From the NCBI RefSeq assembly GCF_000217955.3, contig NZ_AFOY02000012.1, forward strand, positions 40,103 to 104,102: a stretch of 64,000 nt of DNA. Reading direction: 5' to 3'. The notes under the pieces were generated by a model. That model was not told the DNA's origin. It worked only from the letters and a program-made list of their open reading frames with translations, and did no database searches. This DNA comes from Pseudomonas fluorescens HK44 (GTDB lineage: Bacteria; Pseudomonadota; Gammaproteobacteria; Pseudomonadales; Pseudomonadaceae). This document shows positions 53,885-62,686 of this stretch, piece by piece (the stretch's first letter is position 1; every line of letters starts with the position of its first letter). The translations under genes were made by a program, and so were the position numbers.

Positions 53885-54202
53885 TCAGATCGCCAGAATG
53901 GCTTGAGCCAGCTGTGCGTCAGTGGCTTTCAGCTGTGGAGCCTGTGTGTGGATGTAGTCGAGTGCACTTTCCAGGCGCACGCCACGGATGGCGCCTTCGC
54001 TGGCCACGAAACTGGCGGCGTCATCACGGGCGGCGCGAACGATCTTCTTGTCCCGCAGCGAAGAGGAGAGGTTGGTTGTGGCGTCGGAGCTGTCCTTGAG
54101 TGCACCGACGACAGTGTCAGTGGTGATAATGAAGCTGGAGGCATGCGAATTGGCAGCCACCGCCAGCAGTGCTGCAACGCTGAGCAGACGAAGACGGGAC
54201 AT
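53885..54202 (-). CDS. DUF2388 (TIGR02448) periplasmic protein, copy 3
   Basis: 105 residues. Start 54202 is chosen because the signal peptide begins there (MSRLRLLSVAALLAVAANSHAS) and AGGAG lies 7-8 bases upstream. Contains DDAASFVASEGAIRGVRLE and LAQAILAI. Separated from copy 2 by 106 bp. First gene of the likely DUF2388 x3 / DUF4105 operon. Confidence 0.84.
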   Translation of the reverse strand: MSRLRLLSVAALLAVAANSHASSFIITTDTVVGALKDSSDATTNLSSSLRDKKIVRAARDDAASFVASEGAIRGVRLESALDYIHTQAPQLKATDAQLAQAILAI

Positions 54203-54382
54203 GGGGGAACTCCTGTGAATAAACCATAAATAGTGACGCCAAGAATAACGTCGGGCTGCCACTGCGTGACGCGTAACGTCTGAGAGATCAAACGTACCCT
54301 GCGCAGGGCTCGCCACGATGTCTTCGGATATTAGGCCGTTGTTCAACCGTTCGAATAGCCCTGTCACCCCATCTAGACACGG

Positions 54383-54595
54383 TTAGCGCCAAAAAGGTTT
54401 GTCCAGTTCGACCAGTCGATCGCTATGGCTGATACCTATGTCAGACAGCTGCTGCTCATTAAGTTGCGCGAGCAGGCGGCGGGTGCGCGCTTTTTCCATG
54501 CTTTGACCGGTAGCGGTGATCAGCCGGGCCATAAGCTTGAGTAAAGAAGAAGGCTTGCGAGTAGGCAGGAGCGGAACATCAAGTAACCGATTCAT
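54383..54595 (-). CDS. DUF1127 small protein A
   Basis: 70 residues, basic, soluble. The C-terminal half has the DUF1127 (YjiS) core: RRLLAQLNEQQLSDIGISHSD then a short tail ending PFWR. Proteins of this family bind RNA or modulate phosphate and polyamine stress in alphaproteobacteria; the role in Pseudomonas is unclear. Its upstream region contains GTACAG-type half sites. Confidence 0.85.
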   Translation of the reverse strand: MNRLLDVPLLPTRKPSSLLKLMARLITATGQSMEKARTRRLLAQLNEQQLSDIGISHSDRLVELDKPFWR

Positions 54596-54679
54596 GGTGT
54601 ATTCCTCGCGAACAGGCTGATTGAGCGGCCTTGGAACACCATGTTGGGCGTTTCGCCGTCGCTAGAGCAGCTACACCAA

Positions 54680-54735
54680 TATTAAATTGTACCGGTTCAG
54701 TTAAGAATATATTTAAACTGTACCTGTTGTGCGAC
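54680..54735. promoter_or_regulatory. Paired GTAC-type half sites upstream of DUF1127 A
   Basis: TTGTACCGGTTCAGTTAAG and TTAAACTGTACCTGTTG are two related elements about 30 bp apart in an AT-rich stretch that may hold the promoter. The same TGTACC/GGTACA core recurs upstream of the second DUF1127 gene (55155-55340). Confidence 0.4.
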
Positions 54736-54772
54736 TGCCCTTCTGTACTCGCCGTTTTCAGCCCTGAAACGA

Positions 54773-54806
54773 CAAAACCCGTCGTGGTTTCCCACGACGG
54801 GTTTTG
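54773..54806. terminator. Terminator of DUF1127 gene B
   Basis: CAAAACCCGTCGTGG, short loop, CCACGACGGGTTTTG: a perfect stem of 15 bp reading as an intrinsic terminator on the minus strand, 60 bp beyond the stop of the gene at 54865. Confidence 0.88.
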
Positions 54807-54864
54807 TGTGTGCAATTCGGGGTGCTGGCGGTGGACCCGGTGGGTCAGGGCCAGCGACGCTAAC

Positions 54865-55080
54865 TTAGCGCCAGAACGGCTTGCTCAGCTCTTCGTAGCG
54901 TTGTGCTTCGCTAATCCCTGCGTCAGCCAGCAGACGCGAATCCAGACGAGCCAGTTGGTGGCGGCTGGAGATGCGGCGCTGCCACAGCATCAGGTTGGCG
55001 AGAACGCGAAAAGGCATGGAAGCCTGGGTTTGTACAGCGTTGTCTTCGAAGAACATTTCGGAACTGAGTGTACGTTCCAT
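54865..55080 (-). CDS. DUF1127 small protein B
   Basis: 71 residues, starting MERTLSSEMFFEDNAVQT. The core is RHQLARLDSRLLADAGISEAQ with a PFWR end, shared with protein A. Start 55080 is chosen because GGAAGG lies 9 bases before it; the ATG at 55089 sits directly on that site. The 319-bp upstream region contains several GTACAG elements. Confidence 0.86.
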   Translation of the reverse strand: MERTLSSEMFFEDNAVQTQASMPFRVLANLMLWQRRISSRHQLARLDSRLLADAGISEAQRYEELSKPFWR

Positions 55081-55149
55081 GGTTGACATCCTTCCGCTTA
55101 TGGCGGGATTAGGTAGTGGTTTAACTGATGCCAATGATCCTCTCGTTTG

Positions 55150-55345
55150 GCCAGTCTCTCTAGATACAGTTCACCTGTATTGTGAGGGACCAGTTAACTG
55201 TTAATAGGTGCTGTACTGCTCGAAAACGAGGCAACTGTACCTATCTGCTCGTTAATGGTGCGTTTTTTGGTGTTTGGCTCGAAGGTGTAGGCATTTACGG
55301 TAGGAAATGACAGGTACAGCAGTACAGTTTTTGAAGGATATTGGA
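55150..55345. promoter_or_regulatory. Cluster of GTACAG/CTGTAC operator-like elements
   Basis: In about 190 bp: ATACAG-TTCAC-CTGTAT (perfect palindrome, about 55156-55172), CCAGTTAACTGTTA, GGTGCTGTACTGC, CAACTGTACCTATC, and GACAGGTACAGCAGTACAG. This is far more than chance in a GC-rich genome. Similar CTGTACC elements are operators of GntR/MocR regulators, but no such regulator gene is in the window. Confidence 0.45.
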
Positions 55346-55399
55346 TTGGCAATGGCGAGCTGACGAAATTGTGTTTGCGTCAGCTGCCATCTGTATCAA

Positions 55400-56893
55400 T
55401 CACACGGCGAGCATTCTGCCGGTTTCTTCCAGGTTGATGTGCCAGCTGAGGGCATCGCGCAGGATGTGCGGGGTGTGTCCGCCGATGGCGCAGGCCGCCT
55501 CGAAGTAGGCATTCAGCGCTTCGCGGTAGTCCGGGTGCACGCAGTTGTCGATCACCACCCGCGCCCGCTCCCGTGGCGCCAGGCCACGTAAATCGGCAAG
55601 GCCGATCTCGGTCACGAGGATGTCGACGTCATGCTCGGTGTGGTCAACGTGGCTGACCATCGGCACCACACTGGAAATTGCCCCGCCCTTGGCAATCGAC
55701 TTGGTGACAAAGATCGCCAGGTGCGCGTTACGGGCAAAGTCGCCGGAACCACCAATGCCGTTCATCATCCGCGTACCGCAGACATGGGTGGAGTTGACGT
55801 TGCCGTACAGATCGAACTCCAGCGCCGTATTGATGCCGATGATGCCCAGGCGACGAACCACTTCAGGGTGGTTGGAGATCTCCTGTGGACGCAGCACCAG
55901 TTTGTCCTTGTAGCGTGCAAGATTGCCAAACACATCCGCATTGCGCCGGCTCGACAGTGTGATCGAGCTGCCCGAGGCGAAGCTCAGTTTTCCGGCGTCG
56001 ATCAGGTCGAAGGTCGAGTCCTGCAGGACTTCGGAGTACATGGTCAGGTCTTCGAACGGCGAGTCGATCAGGCCGCACATCACCGAGTTGGCGATGCTGC
56101 CGATACCGGCCTGCAGCGGGCCGAGCTTGTTGGTCATGCGCCCGGCAGCCACTTCCTGCTTGAAGAAGTCGATCAGGTGGTCGGCAATGGCTTGGGTGTC
56201 GCTGTCCGGCGGCAGCACTGTGGACGGCGAGTCGGACTGGTTGGTGATGACGATGGCGACGATCTTTTCCGGCGGTATCGGGATCGCGGTGCTGCCGATA
56301 CGGTCGTCGACCTTGACCAGCGGAATAGGCGTGCGGGTCGGACGGTAGGTCGGGATATAGATGTCGTGCAGACCTTCCAGATTCGGGTTGTGCGCCAGAT
56401 TGATCTCGACGATTACGTGCTTGGCGAAAATCGCGAAGCTGGCCGAGTTGCCGACCGAAGTGGTTGGCACAATGTGGCCAAGCTCTGTGATCGCCACGGC
56501 TTCAATAACCGCGATATCCGGCAGCTTGAGTTGCTGATTGCGCAGTTGTTCCACGGTTTCCGACAGATGTTGGTCAATGAACATCACCTCGCCGGCGTTG
56601 ATCGCCTTGCGCAGGGTGCTGTCGACCTGAAACGGCATACGACGGGCCAGCACGCCGGCCTCGGTCAGTTGTTTGTCGAGGTCGTTGCCCAGGCTGGCGC
56701 CGGTCATCAGGCTGATTTTCAGCGGCGTGACCTTGGCGCGTTCGGCCAGTGCATGGGGTACGGCTTTGGCTTCGCCGGCGCGGGTAAACCCGCTCATGCC
56801 GACGGTCATGCCGTCCTGAATCAGAGCGGCAGCGTCAGCGGCGCTCATTACCTTATCCAACAACGAAGGCAAGCGGATACGATCACGGTACAT
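55400..56893 (-). CDS. Acetyl-CoA hydrolase/transferase family (succinate:acetate CoA-transferase type)
   Basis: 497 residues. Moves CoA between acyl donors such as succinyl-CoA and acetate. N- and C-terminal CoA-transferase domains; segments AEAGVLARRMPFQ-like, GIGGSGDFARNAHLAIF and TEIGLADLRGLAPRERA (glycine and acidic CoA-binding loops) fit the SCACT/AarC class. Similar to PA5445. No neighbour shares its pathway, so the physiological acceptor is inferred. Confidence 0.88.
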   Translation of the reverse strand: MYRDRIRLPSLLDKVMSAADAAALIQDGMTVGMSGFTRAGEAKAVPHALAERAKVTPLKISLMTGASLGNDLDKQLTEAGVLARRMPFQVDSTLRKAINAGEVMFIDQHLSETVEQLRNQQLKLPDIAVIEAVAITELGHIVPTTSVGNSASFAIFAKHVIVEINLAHNPNLEGLHDIYIPTYRPTRTPIPLVKVDDRIGSTAIPIPPEKIVAIVITNQSDSPSTVLPPDSDTQAIADHLIDFFKQEVAAGRMTNKLGPLQAGIGSIANSVMCGLIDSPFEDLTMYSEVLQDSTFDLIDAGKLSFASGSSITLSSRRNADVFGNLARYKDKLVLRPQEISNHPEVVRRLGIIGINTALEFDLYGNVNSTHVCGTRMMNGIGGSGDFARNAHLAIFVTKSIAKGGAISSVVPMVSHVDHTEHDVDILVTEIGLADLRGLAPRERARVVIDNCVHPDYREALNAYFEAACAIGGHTPHILRDALSWHINLEETGRMLAV

Positions 56894-57030
56894 GAATTGT
56901 TATCTCGGGCAACGGAAGCAAGATGCGCAGTCTAGTGTTTTCAAAAAAAATCGCCCCGCGACCATGGTCGAATGCTGGCCCCTGATTTAGAGCCTTTGGT
57001 CGGTTTTCCGTAGTTAATCTTGTGTGCAAT

Positions 57031-57062
57031 AAAAAACCCCGGCCTACACAGGCCGGGGTTTT
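57031..57062 (-). terminator. Terminator after pntB
   Basis: Stem CCCCGGCCT / AGGCCGGGG around a six-base loop with A/T runs on both sides, so it ends the pnt operon on the minus strand. Confidence 0.9.
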
Positions 57063-57085
57063 CGGTATTGCAGTTTGCGCAGTCT

Positions 57086-58522
57086 TTACTCGACGGCTTT
57101 AACCATGTCTTCGATGACCTTCTTGGCATCACCGAAGACCATCATGGTCTTGTCCAGGTAGAACAATTCGTTATCCAGGCCGGCATAGCCGCTGGCCATC
57201 GAGCGCTTGTTGACGATGATGGTCTTGGCCTTGAACGCTTCGAGAATCGGCATGCCGGCAATCGGCGATTTCGGGTCGTTCTTCGCCGCCGGGTTGACCA
57301 CGTCGTTGGCACCGAGTACCAGCACCACGTCGGCCTGGCCGAACTCGGAGTTGATGTCTTCCATCTCGAACACCTGGTCGTAAGGCACTTCGGCCTCGGC
57401 CAGCAATACGTTCATGTGGCCGGGCATCCGACCGGCAACCGGGTGGATCGCATACTTCACGGTCACGCCACGGTGAGTCAGCTTCTCGGTCAGCTCTTTA
57501 AGCGCGTGCTGTGCTCGTGCTACCGCCAGGCCGTAGCCTGGAACGATGATCACGGTGTCGGCGTTGGTCAGCAGGAACGTGGCGTCGTCCGCCGAGCCGG
57601 ATTTCACCGGGCGGGCTTCTTTCGAGCCCGCCGGGCCGGCCGCGTCTGCATTGTTGCCGAAGCCACCGAGCAGCACGTTGAAGAACGAACGGTTCATCGC
57701 CTTGCACATGATGTACGAGAGAATCGCACCGGACGAACCGACCAGGGAGCCGGCAATGATCAGCATCGAGTTGTTCAGCGAGAAGCCGATACCTGCCGCA
57801 GCCCAGCCGGAGTAGCTGTTGAGCATCGACACCACCACCGGCATGTCGGCGCCGCCGATCGGGATGATGATCATTACGCCGAGCACGAAGGCCAGGGCCA
57901 GCATCAGGGCGAAGGCGCCGAGGTTGCCGGTCATCATGAAGGTGACACCCAGGCCCAGTGTCGCCAGACCCAACAGCAGGTTGATTTTATGTTGGCCGCC
58001 AAACTGTACTGGTGCGCCCTGGAACAGGCGGAACTTGTACTTGCCCGACAGCTTGCCGAACGCGATTACCGAACCGGAGAAGGTAATTGCACCGATGGCC
58101 GCGCCCAGGAACAACTCCAGACGGTTGCCCGCCGGAATCGAATCGCCGAGCTGTTTGACGATGCCCAGCGACTGCGGCTCGACCACGGCGGCGATGGCGA
58201 TGAACACCGCTGCCATACCAATCATGCTGTGCATGAACGCGACCAGCTCTGGCATCTTGGTCATTTCAACGCGCTTGGCCATGATCGAACCGGCAGTTCC
58301 GCCGATCAGCAGGCCGACGATCACGTAACCGATACCGGCGGTGGCCAGTTCAGAGCCCAGTTTGAACACCAGCCCGACAGTCGTGACGATGGCCAGCGCC
58401 ATGCCGAGCATCCCGTACACATTGCCGCGTCGCGACGAGGTCGGGTGTGACAAGCCCTTAAGGGCCTGGATGAAGCAGATCGACGCGATCAAGTAGAGCG
58501 TCGTGACAAGGTTCATGCTCAT
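57086..58522 (-). CDS. pntB: NAD(P) transhydrogenase subunit beta
   Basis: 478 residues. Nine or so membrane helices (proton channel domain II) then the NADP(H)-binding domain III (about 300-478) with VIIVPGYGLAVARAQ, GRMPGHMNVLLAEAEVPY and LVLGANDVVNPAA. Couples hydride transfer from NADH to NADP+ to proton entry. Overlaps or abuts the small subunit upstream. Intact, unlike pntAA. Confidence 0.95.
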   Translation of the reverse strand: MSMNLVTTLYLIASICFIQALKGLSHPTSSRRGNVYGMLGMALAIVTTVGLVFKLGSELATAGIGYVIVGLLIGGTAGSIMAKRVEMTKMPELVAFMHSMIGMAAVFIAIAAVVEPQSLGIVKQLGDSIPAGNRLELFLGAAIGAITFSGSVIAFGKLSGKYKFRLFQGAPVQFGGQHKINLLLGLATLGLGVTFMMTGNLGAFALMLALAFVLGVMIIIPIGGADMPVVVSMLNSYSGWAAAGIGFSLNNSMLIIAGSLVGSSGAILSYIMCKAMNRSFFNVLLGGFGNNADAAGPAGSKEARPVKSGSADDATFLLTNADTVIIVPGYGLAVARAQHALKELTEKLTHRGVTVKYAIHPVAGRMPGHMNVLLAEAEVPYDQVFEMEDINSEFGQADVVLVLGANDVVNPAAKNDPKSPIAGMPILEAFKAKTIIVNKRSMASGYAGLDNELFYLDKTMMVFGDAKKVIEDMVKAVE

Positions 58523-58845
58523 TACTTGGGCGCCTCTTCTTTTACGGCTTTCGGGGCTTTTTTCTTGAACATCTCAAGCATTCTGCGGGTCACCAGGAAG
58601 CCACCGAACACGTTGACCGCAGCCAGCGCCACAGCGAGGGTGCCCATGGTTTTACCCAGTGGCGTTACGGTCAGCGCCGCCGCCAGCATGGCGCCGACGA
58701 TCACGATCGCCGAAATGGCGTTGGTCACCGCCATCAGTGGTGTGTGTAGCGCGGGTGTAACGTTCCAGACCACGTGATAACCGACATAAATCGCCAGCAC
58801 GAAGATGATCAGGTTGTAGATACCGGGGGAGATAAGCTCTTCCAT
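58522..58845 (-). CDS. pntAB: NAD(P) transhydrogenase subunit alpha part 2
   Basis: 107 residues, three membrane helices. Separate small subunit typical of Pseudomonas and Rhodospirillum, equal to the C-terminal membrane part of E. coli PntA. Contains [20 protein letters not shown]. Ends in a Lys-rich tail ([14 protein letters not shown]). Confidence 0.94.
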   Translation of the reverse strand: MEELISPGIYNLIIFVLAIYVGYHVVWNVTPALHTPLMAVTNAISAIVIVGAMLAAALTVTPLGKTMGTLAVALAAVNVFGGFLVTRRMLEMFKKKAPKAVKEEAPK

Positions 58846-58860
58846 CGTCTGAATCCCTGC

Positions 58861-59983
58861 TTAGGCGTTTTTGCGGATGACTTGGCCGTCGCGGCACATC
58901 AGGCACGCGGCGACGATGTCGTCTTCTAGGTTCACTTCGAACTGACCTTCCTTGTTGAAGACCAGCTTCAGGAAGTCCAGCAGATTGCGCGCATACAGCG
59001 CCGAGGCGTCTGCCCCCACCTGCGCGGCCAGGTTGGTCGGGCCGGCAATGGTCACGCCGTGCGCAACCACCACCTGGTCGGCCACGGTCAGCGGGCAGTT
59101 GCCGCCTTGTGCGGCAGCCAGGTCGATGACCACCGAACCGGGTTTCATTTGCGCCACTGTTTCAGCGCTGAGCAATACCGGCGCCTTGCGGCCAGGAATG
59201 AGTGCCGTGGTGATGACGATGTCGGCTTGTTTGGCGCGCTCGTGCACGGCCAGGGCCTGACGCTGCATCCAGCTGGCCGGCATGGGGCGTGCGTAACCGC
59301 CGACACCGACGGCACATTCGCGCTCTTCATCGGTCTCGTAAGGGACGTCGACGAACTTGGCGCCGAGGGATTCGATCTGTTCCTTCACAGCCGGGCGCAC
59401 ATCGGATGCTTCAATCACTGCGCCCAGACGCTTGGCGGTGGCGATCGCCTGCAGGCCTGCCACGCCGGCGCCAAGAATCAGCACGCGAGCGGCTTTCACG
59501 GTGCCCGCGGCGGTCATCAGCATCGGCATGAAGCGCGGATAGTAATGGGCGGCCAACAACACGGCTTTATAGCCGGCGATGTTGGCTTGCGAGGACAGCA
59601 CATCCAGGCTCTGCGCGCGGGAGGTGCGCGGGGCGGCTTCCAGGGAGAACGCGGTAATGCCGCACTCGGCCAGCTTTGGCAATGGTTTCATTGCTGAACG
59701 GGTTGAGCATGCCCACCAGCACGGTGCCGCGTTTGATCAGGGCCAGTTCGCTGTCGCTGGGTGCGACGACCTTGAGAATCAGCTCTGCGCCAAAAGCATC
59801 GTTGGCACTGCCAATCATTGCGCCTGCCGCTTCATAAGCACTGTCGACAACGCTGGCATTAATGCCGGCGCCGCTTTGCACAGTGACCTTATGACCCTGG
59901 CCGATCAGCTTCTTGATGGTTTCCGGGGTTGCAGCAACCCGCGTTTCACCGGTCTGGGTTTCGAGAGGAACACCAATGTGCAC
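58861..59983 (-). pseudogene. pntAA: NAD(P) transhydrogenase subunit alpha part 1, frameshifted
   Basis: NAD(H)-binding domain I of the proton-translocating transhydrogenase. A GTG start at 59983 (CAGGAG 7 bases upstream) opens MHIGVPLETQTGETRVA... through GMLNPFSNETIAK. There three Ts on the plus strand (59675-59677; AAA on the coding strand) shift the frame. The expected LAECGITAFSLEAAPRTSRA continues one base over and is open to 58861, with GAGVAGLQAIATAKRLGAVIEASDVR intact. One base fewer gives a full gene of about 373 residues. pntAB and pntB follow intact. As drawn, only truncated fragments would be made. Sequencing error is a real alternative. Confidence 0.87.
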
Positions 59984-60413
59984 GTCAAATCTCCTGCTTG
60001 ATCTTATTGCTTTCGATCATTCTTGGAAGGCCAGCGCACTGCGGAGGGTGCGGCTGGGGCGGCCGATCAGCACGCCCCCGCCGTATTTCGGGCGGGGCGC
60101 GGCATTTTGCAGGCGAACTTTGTGCCCTTCAAGGGATTATGACGGGTGACGGAAAATTAACTACAAGTCACCCTGTGACCGAATGTCGCAAGTGTCCGCC
60201 TAAATCCCTTGTAGGCCGTGCCTTGTAAGGATTTCTGTCGAAATCCAGGAAATGACACATCGGCGCTGTGAATGACGCAGCATTGCTTTGAATCAGGGCC
60301 GCAAAGCCACGCCGTTAGGCGCTTGTGGGACGATTGTGCCTCCTGACGGTACAGTCTGCTGAAATGCGACAAATACTTATATCTGTAGTGCTTTAATTTA
60401 ACTGACTACGAGG
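59984..60413. other. Intergenic region upstream of pntAA
   Basis: 430 bp between the GTG of pntAA and the 3' end of the LysR gene. It should hold the pnt promoter. A GC-rich hairpin-prone stretch lies at 60040-60110, and there is a small GGATTTCTGTCGAAATCC inverted repeat near 60228-60246. I see no open frame, sRNA terminator or known operator. Confidence 0.5.
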
Positions 60414-61334
60414 TCAGCTTGTGGCGGATAAGCCCTGCCCTTCTAGGTTGTAGCTATGTGCCTGGTTAACCAGCCAATCGCGAAATGCGCGTAAAGAGGC
60501 TGATTCGACCTTTCGGTCAGGAATCATCAGATAATAGGCCTTGATACTCGACAGGGCCTGAGGGTTGGCAATCACCAGTCGTTTCTCCGCCAATTCACGC
60601 TGAATCAGGAACGGGGGGATCAGTGCGATGCCCATGTCATGCATCGCCGCCTGAGCCAGCATGGAGAATAGCTCGTAACGCGGACCTGTCATGTCGCGAG
60701 GGACATTCAGGTGCTGCGAGTCGAACCACTGGCGCCAGGCGTAAGGGCGCGTGGTCTGCTGCAGTAGCGGCAGGTCGGCAATCATTTCGGCGCTCAGGTG
60801 TGTGTGATTACCGAGTAATCTCGGGCTGCACACCGGCATCGGATTCTCGCCCATCAGCCTGTGGGATTCGGTACCGGACCAATCGGCGTCACCAAAGTAA
60901 ATCGCTGCGTCAAAATCGGTGTCGGCAAACAGAAAAGGTCGTGTGCGGTTGGTCAGGTTGACCGTGACTTCCGGGTGTTGCTGCTGGAAGTCCTTGAGTC
61001 GTGGCAACAGCCATTGAGTGCCGAAGGTCGGGACGACTGCCAGTTCGATGACGTTGGCGCCCTGCTGGCCCATAACTGACAGCGTGTCTCGTTCAACGGC
61101 ATCCAGCTGGGTTGCGACGCGTCGGCTGTAGGAAAGCCCTGCTTCAGTCAGCTTCACGCCGCGTCGTGAGCGTCGGAACAGTTCGACGCTGAGGAACTCC
61201 TCCAGGCTGGCGATCTGTCGGCATATAGCTCCTTGGGTCAGCGATAGTTCCTGAGCAGCTTTGGTAAAGCTCTCATGACGGGCTGCCGCTTCGAAACTGA
61301 TCAGCGCGGCAGTGCTGGGTATCTTCCTGCGCAT
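60414..61334 (-). CDS. LysR-family regulator of glutaryl-CoA degradation
   Basis: 306 residues, GcvA-like subgroup. N-terminal winged helix (FEAAARHESFTKAAQELSLTQGAICRQIASLEEFL) and a C-terminal inducer-binding domain. Divergent from gcdH across 157 bp, the usual layout for a LysR activator and its target; corresponds to PA0448. Start 61334 is preferred over 61349. The likely co-inducer is glutarate or glutaryl-CoA, by inference. Confidence 0.88.
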   Translation of the reverse strand: MRRKIPSTAALISFEAAARHESFTKAAQELSLTQGAICRQIASLEEFLSVELFRRSRRGVKLTEAGLSYSRRVATQLDAVERDTLSVMGQQGANVIELAVVPTFGTQWLLPRLKDFQQQHPEVTVNLTNRTRPFLFADTDFDAAIYFGDADWSGTESHRLMGENPMPVCSPRLLGNHTHLSAEMIADLPLLQQTTRPYAWRQWFDSQHLNVPRDMTGPRYELFSMLAQAAMHDMGIALIPPFLIQRELAEKRLVIANPQALSSIKAYYLMIPDRKVESASLRAFRDWLVNQAHSYNLEGQGLSATS

Positions 61335-61491
61335 GTACGGCAACCTCACTAATAGTTTGTATAGATGCCGTTTAAGGCTATTACGGAGTGAGAAATTAGC
61401 ACAACAGTATGCAAAATCCTCGTTTGCCCAATACGCTAGCGGCGCCTAGGATCAGTCCACGATATTTGACCAACTTCGCGAGGACTCTCTC

Positions 61492-62673
61492 ATGGCCGGT
61501 AAAGCTAGCTTCAACTGGATCGATCCCCTGCTGCTGGATCAACAGCTCACCGAAGAAGAACGCATGGTGCGCGACAGCGCTGCCCAGTTTGCTCAGGACA
61601 AGCTGGCGCCACGTGTTCTGGAAGCTTTCCGTCATGAAAAAACCGATCCGGCGATCTTCCGCGAAATGGGCGAGATCGGTCTGCTGGGGGCGACTATTCC
61701 TGAGCAGTATGGCGGCAGCGGTCTGAACTATGTCAGCTACGGCCTGATTGCCCGTGAGGTCGAGCGCGTCGACTCCGGCTATCGCTCGATGATGAGCGTG
61801 CAGTCTTCGCTGGTCATGGTGCCAATCAACGAGTTTGGTACCGAAGCCCAGAAACAGAAATACCTGCCGAAGCTGGCTACCGGTGAGTGGATCGGTTGCT
61901 TCGGTCTGACCGAGCCTAACCACGGTTCTGATCCAGGTTCGATGATCACTCGTGCGCGCAAAGTGGAAGGCGGCTACAGCCTGACTGGCAGCAAGATGTG
62001 GATCACCAACAGCCCTATCGCTGACGTATTCGTGGTGTGGGGCAAGGATGATGCCGGCGATATCCGTGGCTTCGTTCTGGAGAAAGGCTGGAAAGGCCTG
62101 AGCGCTCCGGCGATCCATGGCAAGGTCGGTCTGCGCGCCTCCATCACTGGCGAGATCGTGATGGACAACGTATTCGTTCCCGAAGAGAACATCTTCCCGG
62201 ATGTCCGCGGTTTGAAAGGCCCTTTTACTTGCCTTAACTCGGCACGTTATGGCATCTCCTGGGGGGCTCTGGGTGCAGCCGAGTTCTGTTGGCATACCGC
62301 CCGCCAATACACACTGGACCGTCAGCAGTTTGGTCGGCCTTTGGCTGCCACCCAGTTGATCCAGAAGAAGCTGGCGGACATGCAGACTGAAATTACTCTG
62401 GCCTTGCAAGGCTGCCTGCGTCTGGGGCGTATGAAAGATGAAGGCACGGCTGCCGTCGAAATCACCTCGATGATGAAGCGCAACTCTTGCGGCAAGTCGT
62501 TGGACATCGCCCGCATGGCTCGCGATATGTTGGGCGGTAATGGTATCTCCGACGAATTCGGTGTTGCGCGTCACCTGGTCAACCTTGAGGTGGTCAACAC
62601 CTATGAAGGGACTCACGACGTTCATGCGCTGATCCTGGGTCGTGCGCAGACCGGTCTCCAGGCGTTCTATTAA
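61492..62673 (+). CDS. gcdH: Glutaryl-CoA dehydrogenase
   Basis: 393 residues, acyl-CoA dehydrogenase family. Oxidises and decarboxylates glutaryl-CoA to crotonyl-CoA in lysine, hydroxylysine and tryptophan degradation. FAD-binding segments [19 protein letters not shown] and [16 protein letters not shown]; the family-specific region [21 protein letters not shown] is at the C-terminus. GAGGACTC precedes the ATG. Followed after 13 bp by a CoA-transferase gene. Confidence 0.95.
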   Translation: MAGKASFNWIDPLLLDQQLTEEERMVRDSAAQFAQDKLAPRVLEAFRHEKTDPAIFREMGEIGLLGATIPEQYGGSGLNYVSYGLIAREVERVDSGYRSMMSVQSSLVMVPINEFGTEAQKQKYLPKLATGEWIGCFGLTEPNHGSDPGSMITRARKVEGGYSLTGSKMWITNSPIADVFVVWGKDDAGDIRGFVLEKGWKGLSAPAIHGKVGLRASITGEIVMDNVFVPEENIFPDVRGLKGPFTCLNSARYGISWGALGAAEFCWHTARQYTLDRQQFGRPLAATQLIQKKLADMQTEITLALQGCLRLGRMKDEGTAAVEITSMMKRNSCGKSLDIARMARDMLGGNGISDEFGVARHLVNLEVVNTYEGTHDVHALILGRAQTGLQAFY

Positions 62674-62686
62674 TAGGAGAGCGGCC

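Noticed and set aside
54579..54815. 78-codon minus-strand frame between the DUF1127 genes
   Set aside because: It covers the terminator and the promoter-like half sites, and has no homology I recognise.
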